Below are positions 34,267 through 45,267 of a stretch of 55,950 nucleotides of DNA, in pieces. This DNA comes from Spirulina subsalsa FACHB-351 (GTDB lineage: Bacteria; Cyanobacteriota; Cyanobacteriia; Cyanobacteriales; Spirulinaceae). The stretch is taken from contig NZ_JAIHOM010000020.1 in NCBI RefSeq assembly GCF_026130165.1, forward strand, positions 1 to 55,950, written 5' to 3'. Every line of letters begins with the position of its first letter. Position 1 is the first letter of the stretch. The notes beneath the pieces are model-generated. The model did no database searches. It saw only the letters and a list, made by a program, of their open reading frames with translations, and was not told the origin of the DNA. Both the position numbers and the translations under genes were made by a program.

Positions 34267-37200
34267 CTATCCATCTCCTCCCTGCAATTGAGAAAGAGGA
34301 ATTTCACAACATTCGGTTAAAAAATGAGTTGCTTGTTCAGGAGGGAGGGGAGGGGAGAAGAAAAACCCTTGACCGAATTCACAACCTAGTATCTTTAACC
34401 ATTCGAGTTGTTCGGGGGTTTCGATTCCTTCGGCGATCGCATTTAATTCCAGTAAGTTACTTAAAGCCACGATAGACTCGGCAATGATCTGATTCCGTGC
34501 ATCAACTCCATGAGGGCTGACAAAAGCGCGATCAATCTTCAAGGCATCCACCGGGAGACAGTGTAAATAACTCAGGGAGGAGTATCCAGTGCCGAAGTCA
34601 TCGATACTTAAACCCACCCCTCGCGCTTTAACTTGATTGAGTAACTCATAGTTCGCGTTAACATTCTCGACTAGCATACTCTCGGTAATTTCTAACACGA
34701 GACTGTTACGAGGGAGAGCATAGCGAGTGAGTACCTCATCTAACTGTGTCAAGAGTTGGGAGTCGAGTTGGGAAACCGAGAGATTGACACTCATTTTTAA
34801 CCCCTGTTGGGGACATTGTGCTTGCCAAATAGCCAGTTGATGACAGGCTGTTTGTAGAACCCATAGACCAATGGGGGTAATGAGTCCCGTTTCTTCGGCA
34901 ATGGTAATAAATTGATCGGGAGGGATAAACCCCCGTTGGGGATGTTGCCAGCGAATCAAGGCCTCAAAACCGCGCACTTTTTGGCTAGCGAGATGAATAA
35001 TGGGTTGATAGTAGAGGATAAATTCTTCTTGTTCTAAGGCTTTGCGTAGATCATTTTCAATCTGGAGCCGTTGTAGAACTTGTTGGTGGAGAGTCGGGTC
35101 AAAAATGGCATAATTCCCCCGGCCGTTTTGTTTGGCGCGATACATGGCGAGATCGGCATCTCTGAGTAATTCTTCGGGTCGGTGATAGTCGGAGGTGCCA
35201 ATGACAATCCCGATGCTAGTGGTAATAAAAACCTCTCGTTCCCCCAATTTTAAGGGCGATCGCAGCGCTAATAAAATTTGTTCGGCTACCCTAACGGCTG
35301 CTTCGACTTCCGTTAACTCTTCGAGCAAAATAACAAACTCATCCCCCCCTAAACGGGCCGGGAGATCCGTCTCTCGGATTAACTCCTTGAGCAGTTGTCC
35401 CACCGCTACCAGCAAGTTATCCCCGACACAGTGACCTAAACTATCGTTGACCACTTTGAACTGATCGAGGTCTAAAAACAGTACCGCAAACTGGCGTTGA
35501 GGATGGCGTTTAAGGCACTTCATGGCAAGATCCAGCCGTTCTGTGAGTAAACTACGGTTGGGGAGTCCCGTTAATTCATCATGGAGTGCCTTGTGTTTTA
35601 ACGCCTCCTCCATGCGCACGCGATCGCTTACATCCCGCGACGTTGTTTGAAGGTGTTGCACCTCCCCCCGTTCATTGAAAATGGGCTGGGTGAGCGTCTC
35701 TAACCATAACCAATCCCCTCGTTTATGACGCGCTCGATAGGTAATAGGAGAACGGACTAATCCCTGCTGGGCTGGATAATGAGTAGACTGACGTACTAAC
35801 TCCCCATCCTCTGGGTGAATAAACTCATAGGGACTATGACCCAGCAACTCTGAGGGACTATACCCCAATAAGGTTTGACAAGAGGGGGTAACGTAGACAT
35901 AGCAACCCTCTAAATCGTGTAAACAGACCAAATCCCGCATATTCTCCGTCACTAGACGTAAGCGTTCTTCATTCTTCTGGAGTGCTATTTCCGTGGCTTT
36001 GCGATCGCTCACATCCGTGATTAACGTATCCCACACCACATCCCCATTCTCCCGACGTTCCGGTTGTGCCGAGGCCTCCAACCACTTCAACCGTCCCGAC
36101 GGGGTAATAATCCGCCATTGCCAAGACCACGGTTGCAACGTTTGCGCAGACTGCATCACCGACTCATACATGGCCTCTCGATCCTCCCGGTGAACCATCT
36201 CCCATAAAATCCGACCATTCTCCACCACCTCGGCCGCCTCCACCTCCCAGAGTCCATAACACCCCGGACTCATATAAGTCACCCCATCAGACCCATCCGA
36301 GCGTAAAACATACTGGAAAATTGCCCCCGGCACATTCGCCGCCATATTGTGAAACCGTTGTTCACTTTTCTTGAGCGCTAACTCCGCTTGCTGACGCTGT
36401 TTAATCTCCTGTTTTAGGGCATAATTCCACAACATGACCCCCCCCATGCCCAGTAAGGGAGCATAGACAATCACCTTCAATAACAGATAGCGAACCTCCT
36501 CCCACCCCCAACGTTTACGCGGTTCTAACCACTGTTGACGCGCTTGATAATAAGTCGAATTCCCATCCTCCAGCAAATTCAGCAAATGATGGTCAATCGC
36601 CTTTAAAAGATGCCGATTTTGCCCCTTAGCCGTCACAAAATGCAAACGGGACGGATTGAGTAAAATAGTCGTTCTCTCGACCCTATACTGGGGGGCAATC
36701 CATTGACCAAAAAAGTGATTAACCACCCCCGCATCCACCTCCCCCTGATCTAACAACTGGAACATCTCCTTAAAGTCTTCCACCTTCACCAACTCGGGGC
36801 TAACCTCAAAGGAAGCGGTATAACTCTCCAGTGCCGGGACGTGAATACTATCTCGCAACACCGCCACCCGCTTGTGATCTAAATCTAAAATCGAGTTTAG
36901 GGTGAGTCCGGCTCTACTGTAGACCACCGACCAACTCAACAGCACCACTTCTTGATTAAAATCAAAAAGGCGATCGCGCTCCTCAGAATACGCCACATCC
37001 AGCATCAAATCCAACTCACCCCCCTCCACCTCCGCCAAACACCGCTCCCACTCACAAGGAACATATTGCAAAGCCCAATGCTCACGCCTTGCAATCTCAT
37101 TTAGTATCTCGACCCAAAATCCCCCCGGATTGCCTGTATTATCTCGAAACACCTTCGGTGGGTTTTGATAAACCCCCACCCGCACCACCTCAGCACCTTT

Positions 37201-37275
37201 ATCCGTGTGAGCGGCATAGACTCCCAAGGAGAATACAGACACCAAGAAACTACTTAGTGCGACTCTATACTTCAT
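34267..37275 (-). CDS. Membrane sensor with periplasmic SBP domain, two PAS, GGDEF and EAL
   Basis: 1002 residues. Signal peptide; periplasmic solute-binding domain of the SBP_bac_3 type (about 25-250, [20 protein letters not shown]); one membrane helix (about 263-283); PAS 1 (about 305-430) and PAS 2 (about 440-550), then GGDEF (about 560-720) and EAL (about 735-985). The GGDEF site is intact (RLGGDEF) with an RxxD I-site (RETD) five residues before it. EAL motifs are [20 protein letters not shown] and NAIAEGIE. It is thus a bifunctional c-di-GMP enzyme candidate that may respond to an extracellular ligand such as an amino acid. Monocistronic. Confidence 0.9.
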   Translation of the reverse strand: MKYRVALSSFLVSVFSLGVYAAHTDKGAEVVRVGVYQNPPKVFRDNTGNPGGFWVEILNEIARREHWALQYVPCEWERCLAEVEGGELDLMLDVAYSEERDRLFDFNQEVVLLSWSVVYSRAGLTLNSILDLDHKRVAVLRDSIHVPALESYTASFEVSPELVKVEDFKEMFQLLDQGEVDAGVVNHFFGQWIAPQYRVERTTILLNPSRLHFVTAKGQNRHLLKAIDHHLLNLLEDGNSTYYQARQQWLEPRKRWGWEEVRYLLLKVIVYAPLLGMGGVMLWNYALKQEIKQRQQAELALKKSEQRFHNMAANVPGAIFQYVLRSDGSDGVTYMSPGCYGLWEVEAAEVVENGRILWEMVHREDREAMYESVMQSAQTLQPWSWQWRIITPSGRLKWLEASAQPERRENGDVVWDTLITDVSDRKATEIALQKNEERLRLVTENMRDLVCLHDLEGCYVYVTPSCQTLLGYSPSELLGHSPYEFIHPEDGELVRQSTHYPAQQGLVRSPITYRARHKRGDWLWLETLTQPIFNERGEVQHLQTTSRDVSDRVRMEEALKHKALHDELTGLPNRSLLTERLDLAMKCLKRHPQRQFAVLFLDLDQFKVVNDSLGHCVGDNLLVAVGQLLKELIRETDLPARLGGDEFVILLEELTEVEAAVRVAEQILLALRSPLKLGEREVFITTSIGIVIGTSDYHRPEELLRDADLAMYRAKQNGRGNYAIFDPTLHQQVLQRLQIENDLRKALEQEEFILYYQPIIHLASQKVRGFEALIRWQHPQRGFIPPDQFITIAEETGLITPIGLWVLQTACHQLAIWQAQCPQQGLKMSVNLSVSQLDSQLLTQLDEVLTRYALPRNSLVLEITESMLVENVNANYELLNQVKARGVGLSIDDFGTGYSSLSYLHCLPVDALKIDRAFVSPHGVDARNQIIAESIVALSNLLELNAIAEGIETPEQLEWLKILGCEFGQGFFFSPPLPPEQATHFLTECCEIPLSQLQGGDG

Positions 37276-37469
37276 CCCCCAACATTAGTCAGTCGTTTAA
37301 CCACCACTGACCCTTAATTGATATTCACTCTAAACCCTAAAAGACACTAGGATTCACCCTAATCCCTGTCTAACACGAAAATCTACAATTGTCCATTTGC
37401 CATTAAGCCGAAATCTGTCTAGATTATGCAGAGCAATCCTCTAATTCCCTCATCCTTCCTCTAGCCAGT

Positions 37470-39146
37470 TCACAGCTTTAAAAATACCCCAGCCACCATT
37501 AAACCTATCACTGTCAAAACACTAATCGCAACCCCCAATTTAAACGCATCCGTCCATTGATAACCCAACTTCACCGTAAAGCTTCCCCCTTCTAGTTCAA
37601 ACTGAATCGTTCCATCCTCCCCCACCACAATTGGATGAGCAACACCATTCACCTCAAGCTGCCACGCCGGATAATAATAAGTCCGAATTCTAATTACAGA
37701 ACGTTCAGCCGTTTCTACCTGCAAAATTCGCTCATAACTGCCCCATTTTTCAACAATTACCTCAGCCCTTCCTTCCAGTACGGAAACCCGAGGTTGTCCA
37801 ATTTGCGGCGCAGGAACAACTTCACCACTTGATAATAAAGGGCGATATTCCCATACATCCTTTAATGTATTAGCAAAAGGTTCATGTACAGCCATTTGCA
37901 GTTCTTCTAGTTGTTCCCCTTCAAACCATCGAGGATTATTCAGCGTCGGCGCGTCTCTAACAATGCGCCTTACTCCACGAAGATTATACAATAAAATTAA
38001 ACCGATTATCAACAAAAAAAACTTACTTTTCCAAGATTTTTCTAGAATACCAGCAACAGAAATAGTGAATAGCATCGCAATACCAAAAGATAATAAACCT
38101 AATGCTCTCCAAGGGAACTGAACCATTTGAATGGGTTTAAATATCACCCAAATTATTTGAGAATATTCAGTCATCAAAAACATAATAACCAAACAAAAAA
38201 CAAGGGTATATAATAACCTTACTCCTTCCCGTTTATTTTTTCGTTGCACTAAAACAGCCATTCCTGTCAGCAAACAGAGACTAACTACATAATTTTTCCA
38301 GATGGGTCGAATCATGTGCATAATTGTTCCAGAAGAAGTTTGAGCAAACAGTAAATTTGCGGAAAACCCACCGGATACCCCTTTCATCGAACTAATATTA
38401 ACCAAAGGTTGTTCTAAAACAGCCGGAGCGAGATAAAAGGCAACTAAACCCCAGCCTAAAATAACTGCACCTAAAGTCATCAATACTGATTTCCAAGAAT
38501 AAAACCTTGAACACATCAGAATAAAGGGAATCCAGCACAAAACTGACAATAAGAGCGTCGGCAAATGAGTTAAGGCAAAAATACCTGAAAAAAGGGTCAA
38601 AACAATTCTATATTTGGGATAAACTAAAGAGCGATACGTTAGCCAAACGCCTAAAGGAATCCAAGCAATTCCCCAAGTTTCTGGCAACGAACCTCGACTA
38701 TATAAATTAAGCGATAAATAGGGACAAAGCATCAGATACAATGCTCCAGATAAGGCTGCACATTTGCCCCACTTTTCCTGTGCAAAAATATAAAAGCTAG
38801 CCCCCACAATTGCCACAGGTAAAATATATAAAATTGCCAAGACTTGGCTAATTGTTAAGGGTAGAAACTTTAACAAAGTCCCTACATAAGAGACTAAAGG
38901 GGGATAAAAAACAAAGGTTGGACTTCCATAACCATAATTCGTTCCAGCTAACCAACGAGGATACAAAATACCTTCTTGATGAAATTGTTGGGCAAAATGC
39001 TGAAGCCAAGTAATATGATGTTTAATATCTTGCGCTAATAATATTTCTCCACTTAGCCACCTCCAATTCATGAGAGTGGCTACTGAGACAATGAACAGAA
39101 AAGGCAAGAATGACAGCAAAAGTTTGTGTCGAGACAAGAAAAGCAT
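37470..39146 (-). CDS. Multi-pass membrane protein, PTPS-related/GT-C-like
   Basis: 558 residues, about ten membrane helices and a C-terminal periplasmic domain of about 140 residues ending in one more helix. Near the N-terminus ILLAQDIKHHITWLQHFAQQ and ILYPRWLAGTNYGYGSPTFV resemble the family annotated as 6-pyruvoyl-tetrahydropterin synthase-related membrane proteins, which have GT-C glycosyltransferase topology (the D in the first loop as putative catalytic residue). The pterin name is misleading. The gene is 152 bp from a second GT-C gene; both may glycosylate lipids or envelope polymers. Lower GC than its surroundings. Confidence 0.65.
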   Translation of the reverse strand: MLFLSRHKLLLSFLPFLFIVSVATLMNWRWLSGEILLAQDIKHHITWLQHFAQQFHQEGILYPRWLAGTNYGYGSPTFVFYPPLVSYVGTLLKFLPLTISQVLAILYILPVAIVGASFYIFAQEKWGKCAALSGALYLMLCPYLSLNLYSRGSLPETWGIAWIPLGVWLTYRSLVYPKYRIVLTLFSGIFALTHLPTLLLSVLCWIPFILMCSRFYSWKSVLMTLGAVILGWGLVAFYLAPAVLEQPLVNISSMKGVSGGFSANLLFAQTSSGTIMHMIRPIWKNYVVSLCLLTGMAVLVQRKNKREGVRLLYTLVFCLVIMFLMTEYSQIIWVIFKPIQMVQFPWRALGLLSFGIAMLFTISVAGILEKSWKSKFFLLIIGLILLYNLRGVRRIVRDAPTLNNPRWFEGEQLEELQMAVHEPFANTLKDVWEYRPLLSSGEVVPAPQIGQPRVSVLEGRAEVIVEKWGSYERILQVETAERSVIRIRTYYYPAWQLEVNGVAHPIVVGEDGTIQFELEGGSFTVKLGYQWTDAFKLGVAISVLTVIGLMVAGVFLKL

Positions 39147-39298
39147 AATTTTTCAAGATTGGAAAGCAGTGGACTATCATTAACTTGAGAATTGATAATA
39201 GTTTTTATTGATCACTGCATTGAGACTCAAGACATACCTGAAGTTAATCTAGCTCAATCCTCAAGCTTAAAAAGAGACATTATCAGAAACTTTTAGAA

Positions 39299-40921
39299 TT
39301 ATTCCACTCGATAAATACGGATATTCGGACCATCATTAACACCTCGCACTCGTTCCGTTTCATAAACTAAAGTTTTTTGTTGCATAATCACTTCATAGGT
39401 CTTGACAATTTCTAAATATTGTTCTTTCTCTCGGGCAAATCGATCATACATATTGCTCATGACAATATAATCAATGTTCTGTTCTGTAATTTGCTCAATA
39501 TCATTCAAGTTTCCGATCTGACTCCAAGAGGGAATAAACCGATAATGTTCAAAATCAGTTACATCCTTTTGCTGTAATTCACCCTGATCATTAACTTCAA
39601 AAAACTGAAAAGAATCTTTGGGTAATTGGGGAGTATAAAGTTCCACTAATACCGCACTTTTTGGCGGTATATGCTCCAACATCCACTCTCCCGCTAAAGT
39701 TCGAGTATCGACTCCTGCCATTTCTCGACTTTCTAGGAAACTAATGTTAGCCAGTGGAAGTAAAATTATTCCTAAAAGGGCTAAACTGATAAATTGACTG
39801 ATCCGGGAACTAAAACGCTGTTTAATCCAGTAATAAAGGCGATAGATAGCATACCCAATGAGTAAAGCTAGAAAGGGAAATACTGGAATAATCCAACGAT
39901 CCCAACGTAAACCAAGGGATGCAATAAAGACAAAAAATAGCACAGGAAAACTGATAAAAATAAGTAAATCTTTGCGTTTAGATGCCACGGCAAAACTTAA
40001 CCCTATCAGGCTCAACAATGCACCAATTATGGTAAAATTAGATAAGATGGGTTCTCGCCAATACCAGATTAAATCTGGTAAAAATCCTTGTCCTGTTGAC
40101 CCTAAATGTTCTGATCTACCTTCGTAAATGATATCCTGCCAAGCGCGCTGAATATCTAAAAAAAGGAAGGGAGAAGATACAAATGTTCCTAGGACGCAGG
40201 ATAAGGCACTAACTCCCAGTTTAAGATGAGACTTTTCTGTTTTAAGTCTGGTTATAAAGTGGGCAAGAATAATAGTGAATGTAAAAATAATAGCTGGGTA
40301 TTTGGTTGTAATAGCAAGCCCGAGAAATAAACCAGCTAAAATGTAGTTTCGCCACTTGGGACTGTCTAATAACTGGAGACAAAACCACAGAGATAGTAAA
40401 AGGAAAACGGTCATCTGGATATCCATCCGAATTAATTTGGATAGATAGATACAGAGGGGAGAAAAGGCAATCACAGCAGCGCCAATTAGCCCCACAGTAG
40501 AGTTAAACAGTTTTCGACCAATGCCATAAACTAAAATAATCATGGCTATTCCAAACAAAGCTGTTACCAAACGACCACTGAGATAAAAGATAGTTGGATC
40601 GGTTAAATATAACTCCTTAAATTCTGAGGGACTGCTAAACTGTCCTGCTATCATGCCCACAGCAAAAATAAGAATGTAAGTCAACACTAACAGATAGATA
40701 GTTGTGCTAGCTGGAGCGCCAAACCAGTGGGGATTGGGATCTTGATTGCCTAACATATAATAGGCACGATCGACAAAAATAATTTCGTCAAAATTGTAGA
40801 GGTTAGGTAAGCCAAAATTAATACCGTAGAGGCGCAGAAATGAACCTAGTGCAAGGATTAACAGCAAAATCAAGGCAGCAGAATCTTCCACCCATTGGAG
40901 GATGTGACTAGACGCTTTCAT
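39299..40921 (-). CDS. GT-C-fold glycosyltransferase, PMT/ArnT-like (GT39/83 type)
   Basis: 540 residues, about twelve membrane helices. The first periplasmic loop has NLYNFDEIIFVDRAYYML, the acidic motif typical of dolichyl- or undecaprenyl-phosphate-sugar-dependent GT-C enzymes. The C-terminal soluble domain (about 420-540) contains DYIVMSNMYDRFA. Substrate and acceptor are unknown. Pairs with the GT-C-like gene downstream on the same strand. Confidence 0.75.
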   Translation of the reverse strand: MKASSHILQWVEDSAALILLLILALGSFLRLYGINFGLPNLYNFDEIIFVDRAYYMLGNQDPNPHWFGAPASTTIYLLVLTYILIFAVGMIAGQFSSPSEFKELYLTDPTIFYLSGRLVTALFGIAMIILVYGIGRKLFNSTVGLIGAAVIAFSPLCIYLSKLIRMDIQMTVFLLLSLWFCLQLLDSPKWRNYILAGLFLGLAITTKYPAIIFTFTIILAHFITRLKTEKSHLKLGVSALSCVLGTFVSSPFLFLDIQRAWQDIIYEGRSEHLGSTGQGFLPDLIWYWREPILSNFTIIGALLSLIGLSFAVASKRKDLLIFISFPVLFFVFIASLGLRWDRWIIPVFPFLALLIGYAIYRLYYWIKQRFSSRISQFISLALLGIILLPLANISFLESREMAGVDTRTLAGEWMLEHIPPKSAVLVELYTPQLPKDSFQFFEVNDQGELQQKDVTDFEHYRFIPSWSQIGNLNDIEQITEQNIDYIVMSNMYDRFAREKEQYLEIVKTYEVIMQQKTLVYETERVRGVNDGPNIRIYRVE

Positions 40922-41537
40922 GGTTGATCTTTGTTGGTAGTAGTAAGGGTTAAGTTACAGGTCAGTTACTATTAGCTGCTTCGATCGCCTAGATACCGTC
41001 TGATTAAGGAGTCTGATCAACAAGTCTTATCAACGGTCTGAGTCTGGTCTGAACTAGATTAATGTGAAGGGATAAGTAGGCTCAAGTCTCTGATTTAATG
41101 GGGTTGGATATTGAAGAAGAGACATTTAAGAAGAGGCATAACTTTTATCCCCTGTTCCAACTTAACCTTTTTTTTTGAGTTGTCAAGTTGCAAGGATGAT
41201 CAATGTGAGGTTGTGAGATAGGATGAATGGCAAAAGGGCAAAAGTTTACAGAATCCTTAAATTATGCGGCTTATTTTTCACACTTACATCGCCCTACAAC
41301 CTTTATCATAAAGGATAGATGCTCAAGGGAATCACTGGCTTAAAACTCAGTGTTTTTCCTTAGTGAGTTCCTGAATAAAACTTTTGAACTAACTAAGGGT
41401 CTGGATTGAAGTTCGATGAATGGGGGATGTCATTCAGTTCCAATACAGGAATATAACGATTGAGCATCAAAGCTGAGGGGTTCTCTGTGAGAATAATCGC
41501 CTGATGCTACATCAGGGAGTTGCTACTAATCCTGTTT
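40922..41537. other. Gene-free spacer of about 600 bp
   Basis: It separates the divergent GT-C and Cache-kinase genes. No convincing gene, RNA or IS piece was seen. A 31-codon frame at 41223 lacks support. Confidence 0.4.
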
Positions 41538-43547
41538 ATGAGTAAGTCTGTTTCTTCTTTTCGTCGTATTTTGCTGACACGACTTTTTTTAGTGAGCGTG
41601 CCTGTGTTTTTGTTGGGGGTGGGGTTAACCTATGGTGTCACTTACCGTAAGGGGCGTTCTGCTTTGCTGGAAACGGCGCGTCAAAATCTGACAGAAAGTG
41701 CTATTCGCAAAGGGGAGACGATTAGTCAGTTGATTGAAGGACTCAAGAGTAATTTAGTGGCTGTCAGTCAAAGTACAACGCTCAAAAGGGGTTCTGTAGA
41801 GGAGCAACAAGGGTATTTAGAAGAACTGGCTGAGTATCTCCCGACAGAGATTGATTGTGTGCAGATCCATAATGTAGTGGATCAGGGTGTAATTGCTAGC
41901 ACTTGTGGTTCTCAACCCTTAAATGCTCCGAATCCAGAGGTTTGGTTTGCTCAAAGTCCAGAGGTGACGCTGAATCCTCTACAAGTGCAAGTGCAAGTGC
42001 TTTTACCGTTACAGTCTGAGGAAAAGACTGTGCTGGATGGTAGTACATTAACACTTATTTATACTGTACCGATTTATGATGATGAGGGACAGTTGCGCTC
42101 GACTCTTCATGTGCAATCGAGAATTATTAATGAAACGAGTTTGTCGCGGGGTTCTTTGACGGGGTATGGGATGGTGATCAATCAGCAGGGGGTTGTATTG
42201 GCGCATCCTTTGGGGGAATATGTGGGTCGAAGCGTGGATGAGTTGATGTCGGGCGATCGCTTACAAAACACCATTCGCTCTGCAACCTCTGGTAGGAGCG
42301 ACTTTCTGCACTTCGAGGAACAGGGAGTTTCCCTCTTAGCTGGCTACACGGCCATTCAAAATCCTGTAGCGAATAATCCGGATCAATTTTGGGTAGTTTT
42401 AGCCGTCACTCGTTTAGATGATGCACTCTCGGCCTTAGAACCTATTCGCCGCACGTTATTACAGTTATTAATCGGCTTAAGTGTGACCATTTTAGGGGCG
42501 AGTTTCTTCACCATTTTGTATGTTGCCCGAGACTTAGCCCAGCCCCTAGAAAAGTTAACCCAGTTTGCCCTACAGCAAGAGACGTTACAAACTGATCACA
42601 AAATTCCCCAAAATTTTAAAATTTGGGAATTTCGACAGTTAGCTAGTGCGCTCAATAGTATGTTGACCAATTTGAAGCATTGGGCTGAAGAATTAGAGGT
42701 AGCTTGGCGGGAAGCACAGACAGCGAATCAGTTAAAAAGCGAATTTTTAACCACCATTTCCCATGAATTGCGAACCCCCCTGAACGCTATTATTGGCTCG
42801 TTGCGCTTAGTAGAGGATGGGATGTGTGATGATCCTGATGAGGAACTAGAGTTCTTAGCTCAAGCGGATCATGCGGCCGTTCATTTACTTAAAATTATTG
42901 ATGAAATTCTGGATTTATCGAAGGTGGAAGCAGGTCAACTTTCTGTTGATATGCAGCAAGTGAATTTAGGGGAAATCATTGATGAGGTTATTTCTTTTCA
43001 GATTTTAGCCTTAGAAGATAAGGGCTTAAAACTAAATTTAGAAATGCCGGAATATCCGCTCTTAGTTCATGGTGATCCGGCCAAATTACGACAGGTTTTA
43101 ATTAATGTTTTCAATAATGCTATTAAGTTCACAAAAGTGGGTTCAATTACCATAAAAATTCAGGTAGAAATGTTGCCTACTGTGCTGGGTGATAGCGCAG
43201 AAGAGGACTCTAGTGAGTATATTTCTAGCCCCAGTGGTCAACAGGTGGTTATCCTGATTCAGGATACAGGAATTGGCATTGATCCCACTTTACAAAACCG
43301 TTTATTCCGTCCCTTTGTCATGATTGACGGCTCAACCACTCGCGCCTCGGGAGGGATGGGTTTAGGGTTGGCCATTTCTCGCAATTTAATAGAGTTAATG
43401 GGGGGTAAAATTACGTTGCACAGTGCGGGAAAAGACCAAGGAACAACGGTTAAGTTGTATCTAGCAACGGTGAAACGTTATGATTTATCTGCAATGTCGG
43501 GTGAAGACCCTCGGTTTTACCGACGGGATGAAACCCGACCAGTATAG
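41538..43547 (+). CDS. Cache-domain transmembrane histidine kinase
   Basis: 669 residues from ATG 41538; an upstream TTG (41520) is less likely. Helix 1 (about 11-31), a periplasmic dCache-like sensor (about 35-300, with LTGYGMVINQQGVVLAHPLG), helix 2 (about 308-330), a HAMP-like segment, HisKA (phospho-His in [20 protein letters not shown]) and HATPase (NVFNNAIKFT, IQDTGIGIDP, GGMGLGLAIS). No receiver is attached and no regulator gene is adjacent, so its partner is elsewhere. It may sense small extracellular molecules. Confidence 0.85.
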   Translation: MSKSVSSFRRILLTRLFLVSVPVFLLGVGLTYGVTYRKGRSALLETARQNLTESAIRKGETISQLIEGLKSNLVAVSQSTTLKRGSVEEQQGYLEELAEYLPTEIDCVQIHNVVDQGVIASTCGSQPLNAPNPEVWFAQSPEVTLNPLQVQVQVLLPLQSEEKTVLDGSTLTLIYTVPIYDDEGQLRSTLHVQSRIINETSLSRGSLTGYGMVINQQGVVLAHPLGEYVGRSVDELMSGDRLQNTIRSATSGRSDFLHFEEQGVSLLAGYTAIQNPVANNPDQFWVVLAVTRLDDALSALEPIRRTLLQLLIGLSVTILGASFFTILYVARDLAQPLEKLTQFALQQETLQTDHKIPQNFKIWEFRQLASALNSMLTNLKHWAEELEVAWREAQTANQLKSEFLTTISHELRTPLNAIIGSLRLVEDGMCDDPDEELEFLAQADHAAVHLLKIIDEILDLSKVEAGQLSVDMQQVNLGEIIDEVISFQILALEDKGLKLNLEMPEYPLLVHGDPAKLRQVLINVFNNAIKFTKVGSITIKIQVEMLPTVLGDSAEEDSSEYISSPSGQQVVILIQDTGIGIDPTLQNRLFRPFVMIDGSTTRASGGMGLGLAISRNLIELMGGKITLHSAGKDQGTTVKLYLATVKRYDLSAMSGEDPRFYRRDETRPV

Positions 43548-43639
43548 AAACAGCGAAGCACGACTCTTTAGCTAAGGCTCAGGGATCACTCTTGGCATGA
43601 CAATTTGTGCTGTATATGTTAGTATACACTAGTTGTTTG

Positions 43640-44065
43640 AGGTCGATAAACAAGGTGTGAAGGGCAAAAAAGGCTATCCTATCCAAAAAAGCTAGGAAGA
43701 GATAGGCCTTAAAACATTTAAGAGTAAGTAGATAACGTAAAGGCTTTGTCCAGAGAGAGGCATTGCGCGTCATTAAATCTAACGATTTTATCGCCTACGA
43801 AGACTTAAATGTTAAAGGACTGGTAAAAAACTCGAAACTCGCTCAATCTATCAATGATGTGGCTTGGTCAACTTTTCGACTCAACTTTTCGACAATGGCT
43901 AGAGTATTTTGGCTTTAAATATGGTAAGGCTACGGTAGGGCATACCGGAACTCACGCTTGGGGAGAGATTCCCTCTGGCTTGGTTGGATACGTCCTGCCA
44001 AGTTAAGGAAACTCGTTGAACCAAGAATCCCTCGCTTTTAGCGATGGGAGTGTCAATAGAATCCT
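43640..44065 (+). pseudogene. Deletion derivative of an IS200/IS605 tnpB with right end
   Basis: TnpB fragments follow in order in shifting frames: GVKGKKGYPIQK; RVIKSNDFIAYEDLNVKGLV and KNSKLAQSINDVAWSTF; then QWLEYFGFKYGKATV; then GHTGTHAWGEIPSGLVGYVL at the C-terminus. The zinc ribbon and RuvC-III are missing, and a short direct repeat (CAACTTTTCGACT) sits at one breakpoint. The terminal hairpin CCCTCGC-TTTT-(A)GCGATGGG lies at about 44025-44046. Confidence 0.75.
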
Positions 44066-44095
44066 CTGCTAATGGGGTCAATAACTATTCTTGAA

Positions 44096-45232
44096 ATGCA
44101 ACTTGAATTTAAAGCGATCGCACATTTCCTCATTGCCCCTGTTTACCTCTTGGGCAGTTTACTATTATTCAGTTGTTACCCCACGCCCCTCGGGGAATCT
44201 GGGGATGAAAGCGTCGATTCATCAGAGTTGACGCTCGGGACAGAACTCACCGAGGAAATTGATCGCCTCGTAGCAGCCAGTCTCCGGCACAATGGCCCCG
44301 GTGTTGCGGTTCTCATTATTGATCGGGGGGCGATCTTTCAAAAAGGCTACGGTTTGGGCCAAGTGGTAGAACAACGCCCGATTACCCCAGATACCGTGTT
44401 TGATTTAGCTTCGGTGTCAAAGCAAATGACGGCGCTGGGGATTTTAAGGCTGATGGAGGCGGGAAAACTGGAATTAGAAGATGCCGTGATGGAGCATCTG
44501 CCGGACTTTGAGGATCCCGATCCTGATAATCCCATTGTGATTCGCGATTTGCTTAATCACACTTCCGGTTTAGCAGACTATACGGGTGAAGCTTGGCAAG
44601 AGACAGATGAGGCGTTCGCCCGTCTGACCATTGAGGATCATTTGCAATGGCTAAATCAGCAGGAGATTGAGAGCGATCGCGGTGTTGAATTTGAGTACAA
44701 CAATAGTGGCTACGCGCTTTTAGCTTTGATCATTGAGCGGATTTCAGGGCAATCTTTCGGGGCGTTTATGGCCGAGCAAATTTTTACACCATTGGGGATG
44801 AATAATACCGTGGTGTTTGGGGATTTAGACCAACAGATTCCTAATCGGGCCGAGGGCTATGCTGTTTCCCCCCAAGGAGATGTTGAACCTTCTTCCTTTC
44901 CCTCTGTGATTGCAGGGGATGGCAATATTTTTAGCTCAATTGCCGATTTAGTCCGTTATGATCAGGGATTACGCAACGGGGATCTAGTCACACCAGCAAC
45001 CTTAAAACTTGCCTTTACCCCGGGGACTTTGGATGATGGAGAGTCTTTCCCCTATGGCTTAGGGTGGGAAATTAGCCCAGATTATGTGGAGCATCGTGGC
45101 AGTTGGTACGGCACCAGCACATTTTATCGCCATTATACTCAAGTGCCAGTAACGATTATCGTCTTGGCTAATGATGAAAACTATCCAGTGGATAAGTTGG
45201 TGGATGATCTGGCGAGATTACTACGTGATTGA
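44096..45232 (+). CDS. Serine hydrolase lipoprotein, beta-lactamase/PBP4* family
   Basis: 378 residues from ATG 44096, which gives a proper lipoprotein signal (LLGSLLLFSC); an ATG at 44072, right after an IS remnant, is also possible. Class C beta-lactamase-type motifs are clear: S106-V-S-K109, Y201-N-N, and HRGSWYGTS as the third motif. Such proteins are esterases, D-amino peptidases or carboxypeptidases more often than true beta-lactamases. The IS remnant immediately upstream may have replaced or altered the native promoter. Monocistronic. Confidence 0.85.
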   Translation: MQLEFKAIAHFLIAPVYLLGSLLLFSCYPTPLGESGDESVDSSELTLGTELTEEIDRLVAASLRHNGPGVAVLIIDRGAIFQKGYGLGQVVEQRPITPDTVFDLASVSKQMTALGILRLMEAGKLELEDAVMEHLPDFEDPDPDNPIVIRDLLNHTSGLADYTGEAWQETDEAFARLTIEDHLQWLNQQEIESDRGVEFEYNNSGYALLALIIERISGQSFGAFMAEQIFTPLGMNNTVVFGDLDQQIPNRAEGYAVSPQGDVEPSSFPSVIAGDGNIFSSIADLVRYDQGLRNGDLVTPATLKLAFTPGTLDDGESFPYGLGWEISPDYVEHRGSWYGTSTFYRHYTQVPVTIIVLANDENYPVDKLVDDLARLLRD

Positions 45233-45267
45233 GGGCGATTTTTCAGGGTTAGGGAATGGGGAATTAA

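Noticed and set aside
41223-41318. 31-codon frame in the spacer before the Cache kinase
   Set aside because: There is no ribosome binding site at proper spacing and no protein-like pattern.
43579-43773. Minus-strand 64-codon frame
   Set aside because: The plus strand here encodes recognisable TnpB fragments, so this is the antisense of an IS relic.
44096-45232. Antibiotic-resistance beta-lactamase
   Set aside because: The SxxK and YxN motifs are those of the broad class C-like hydrolase family. Sequence alone gives no support for drug hydrolysis.
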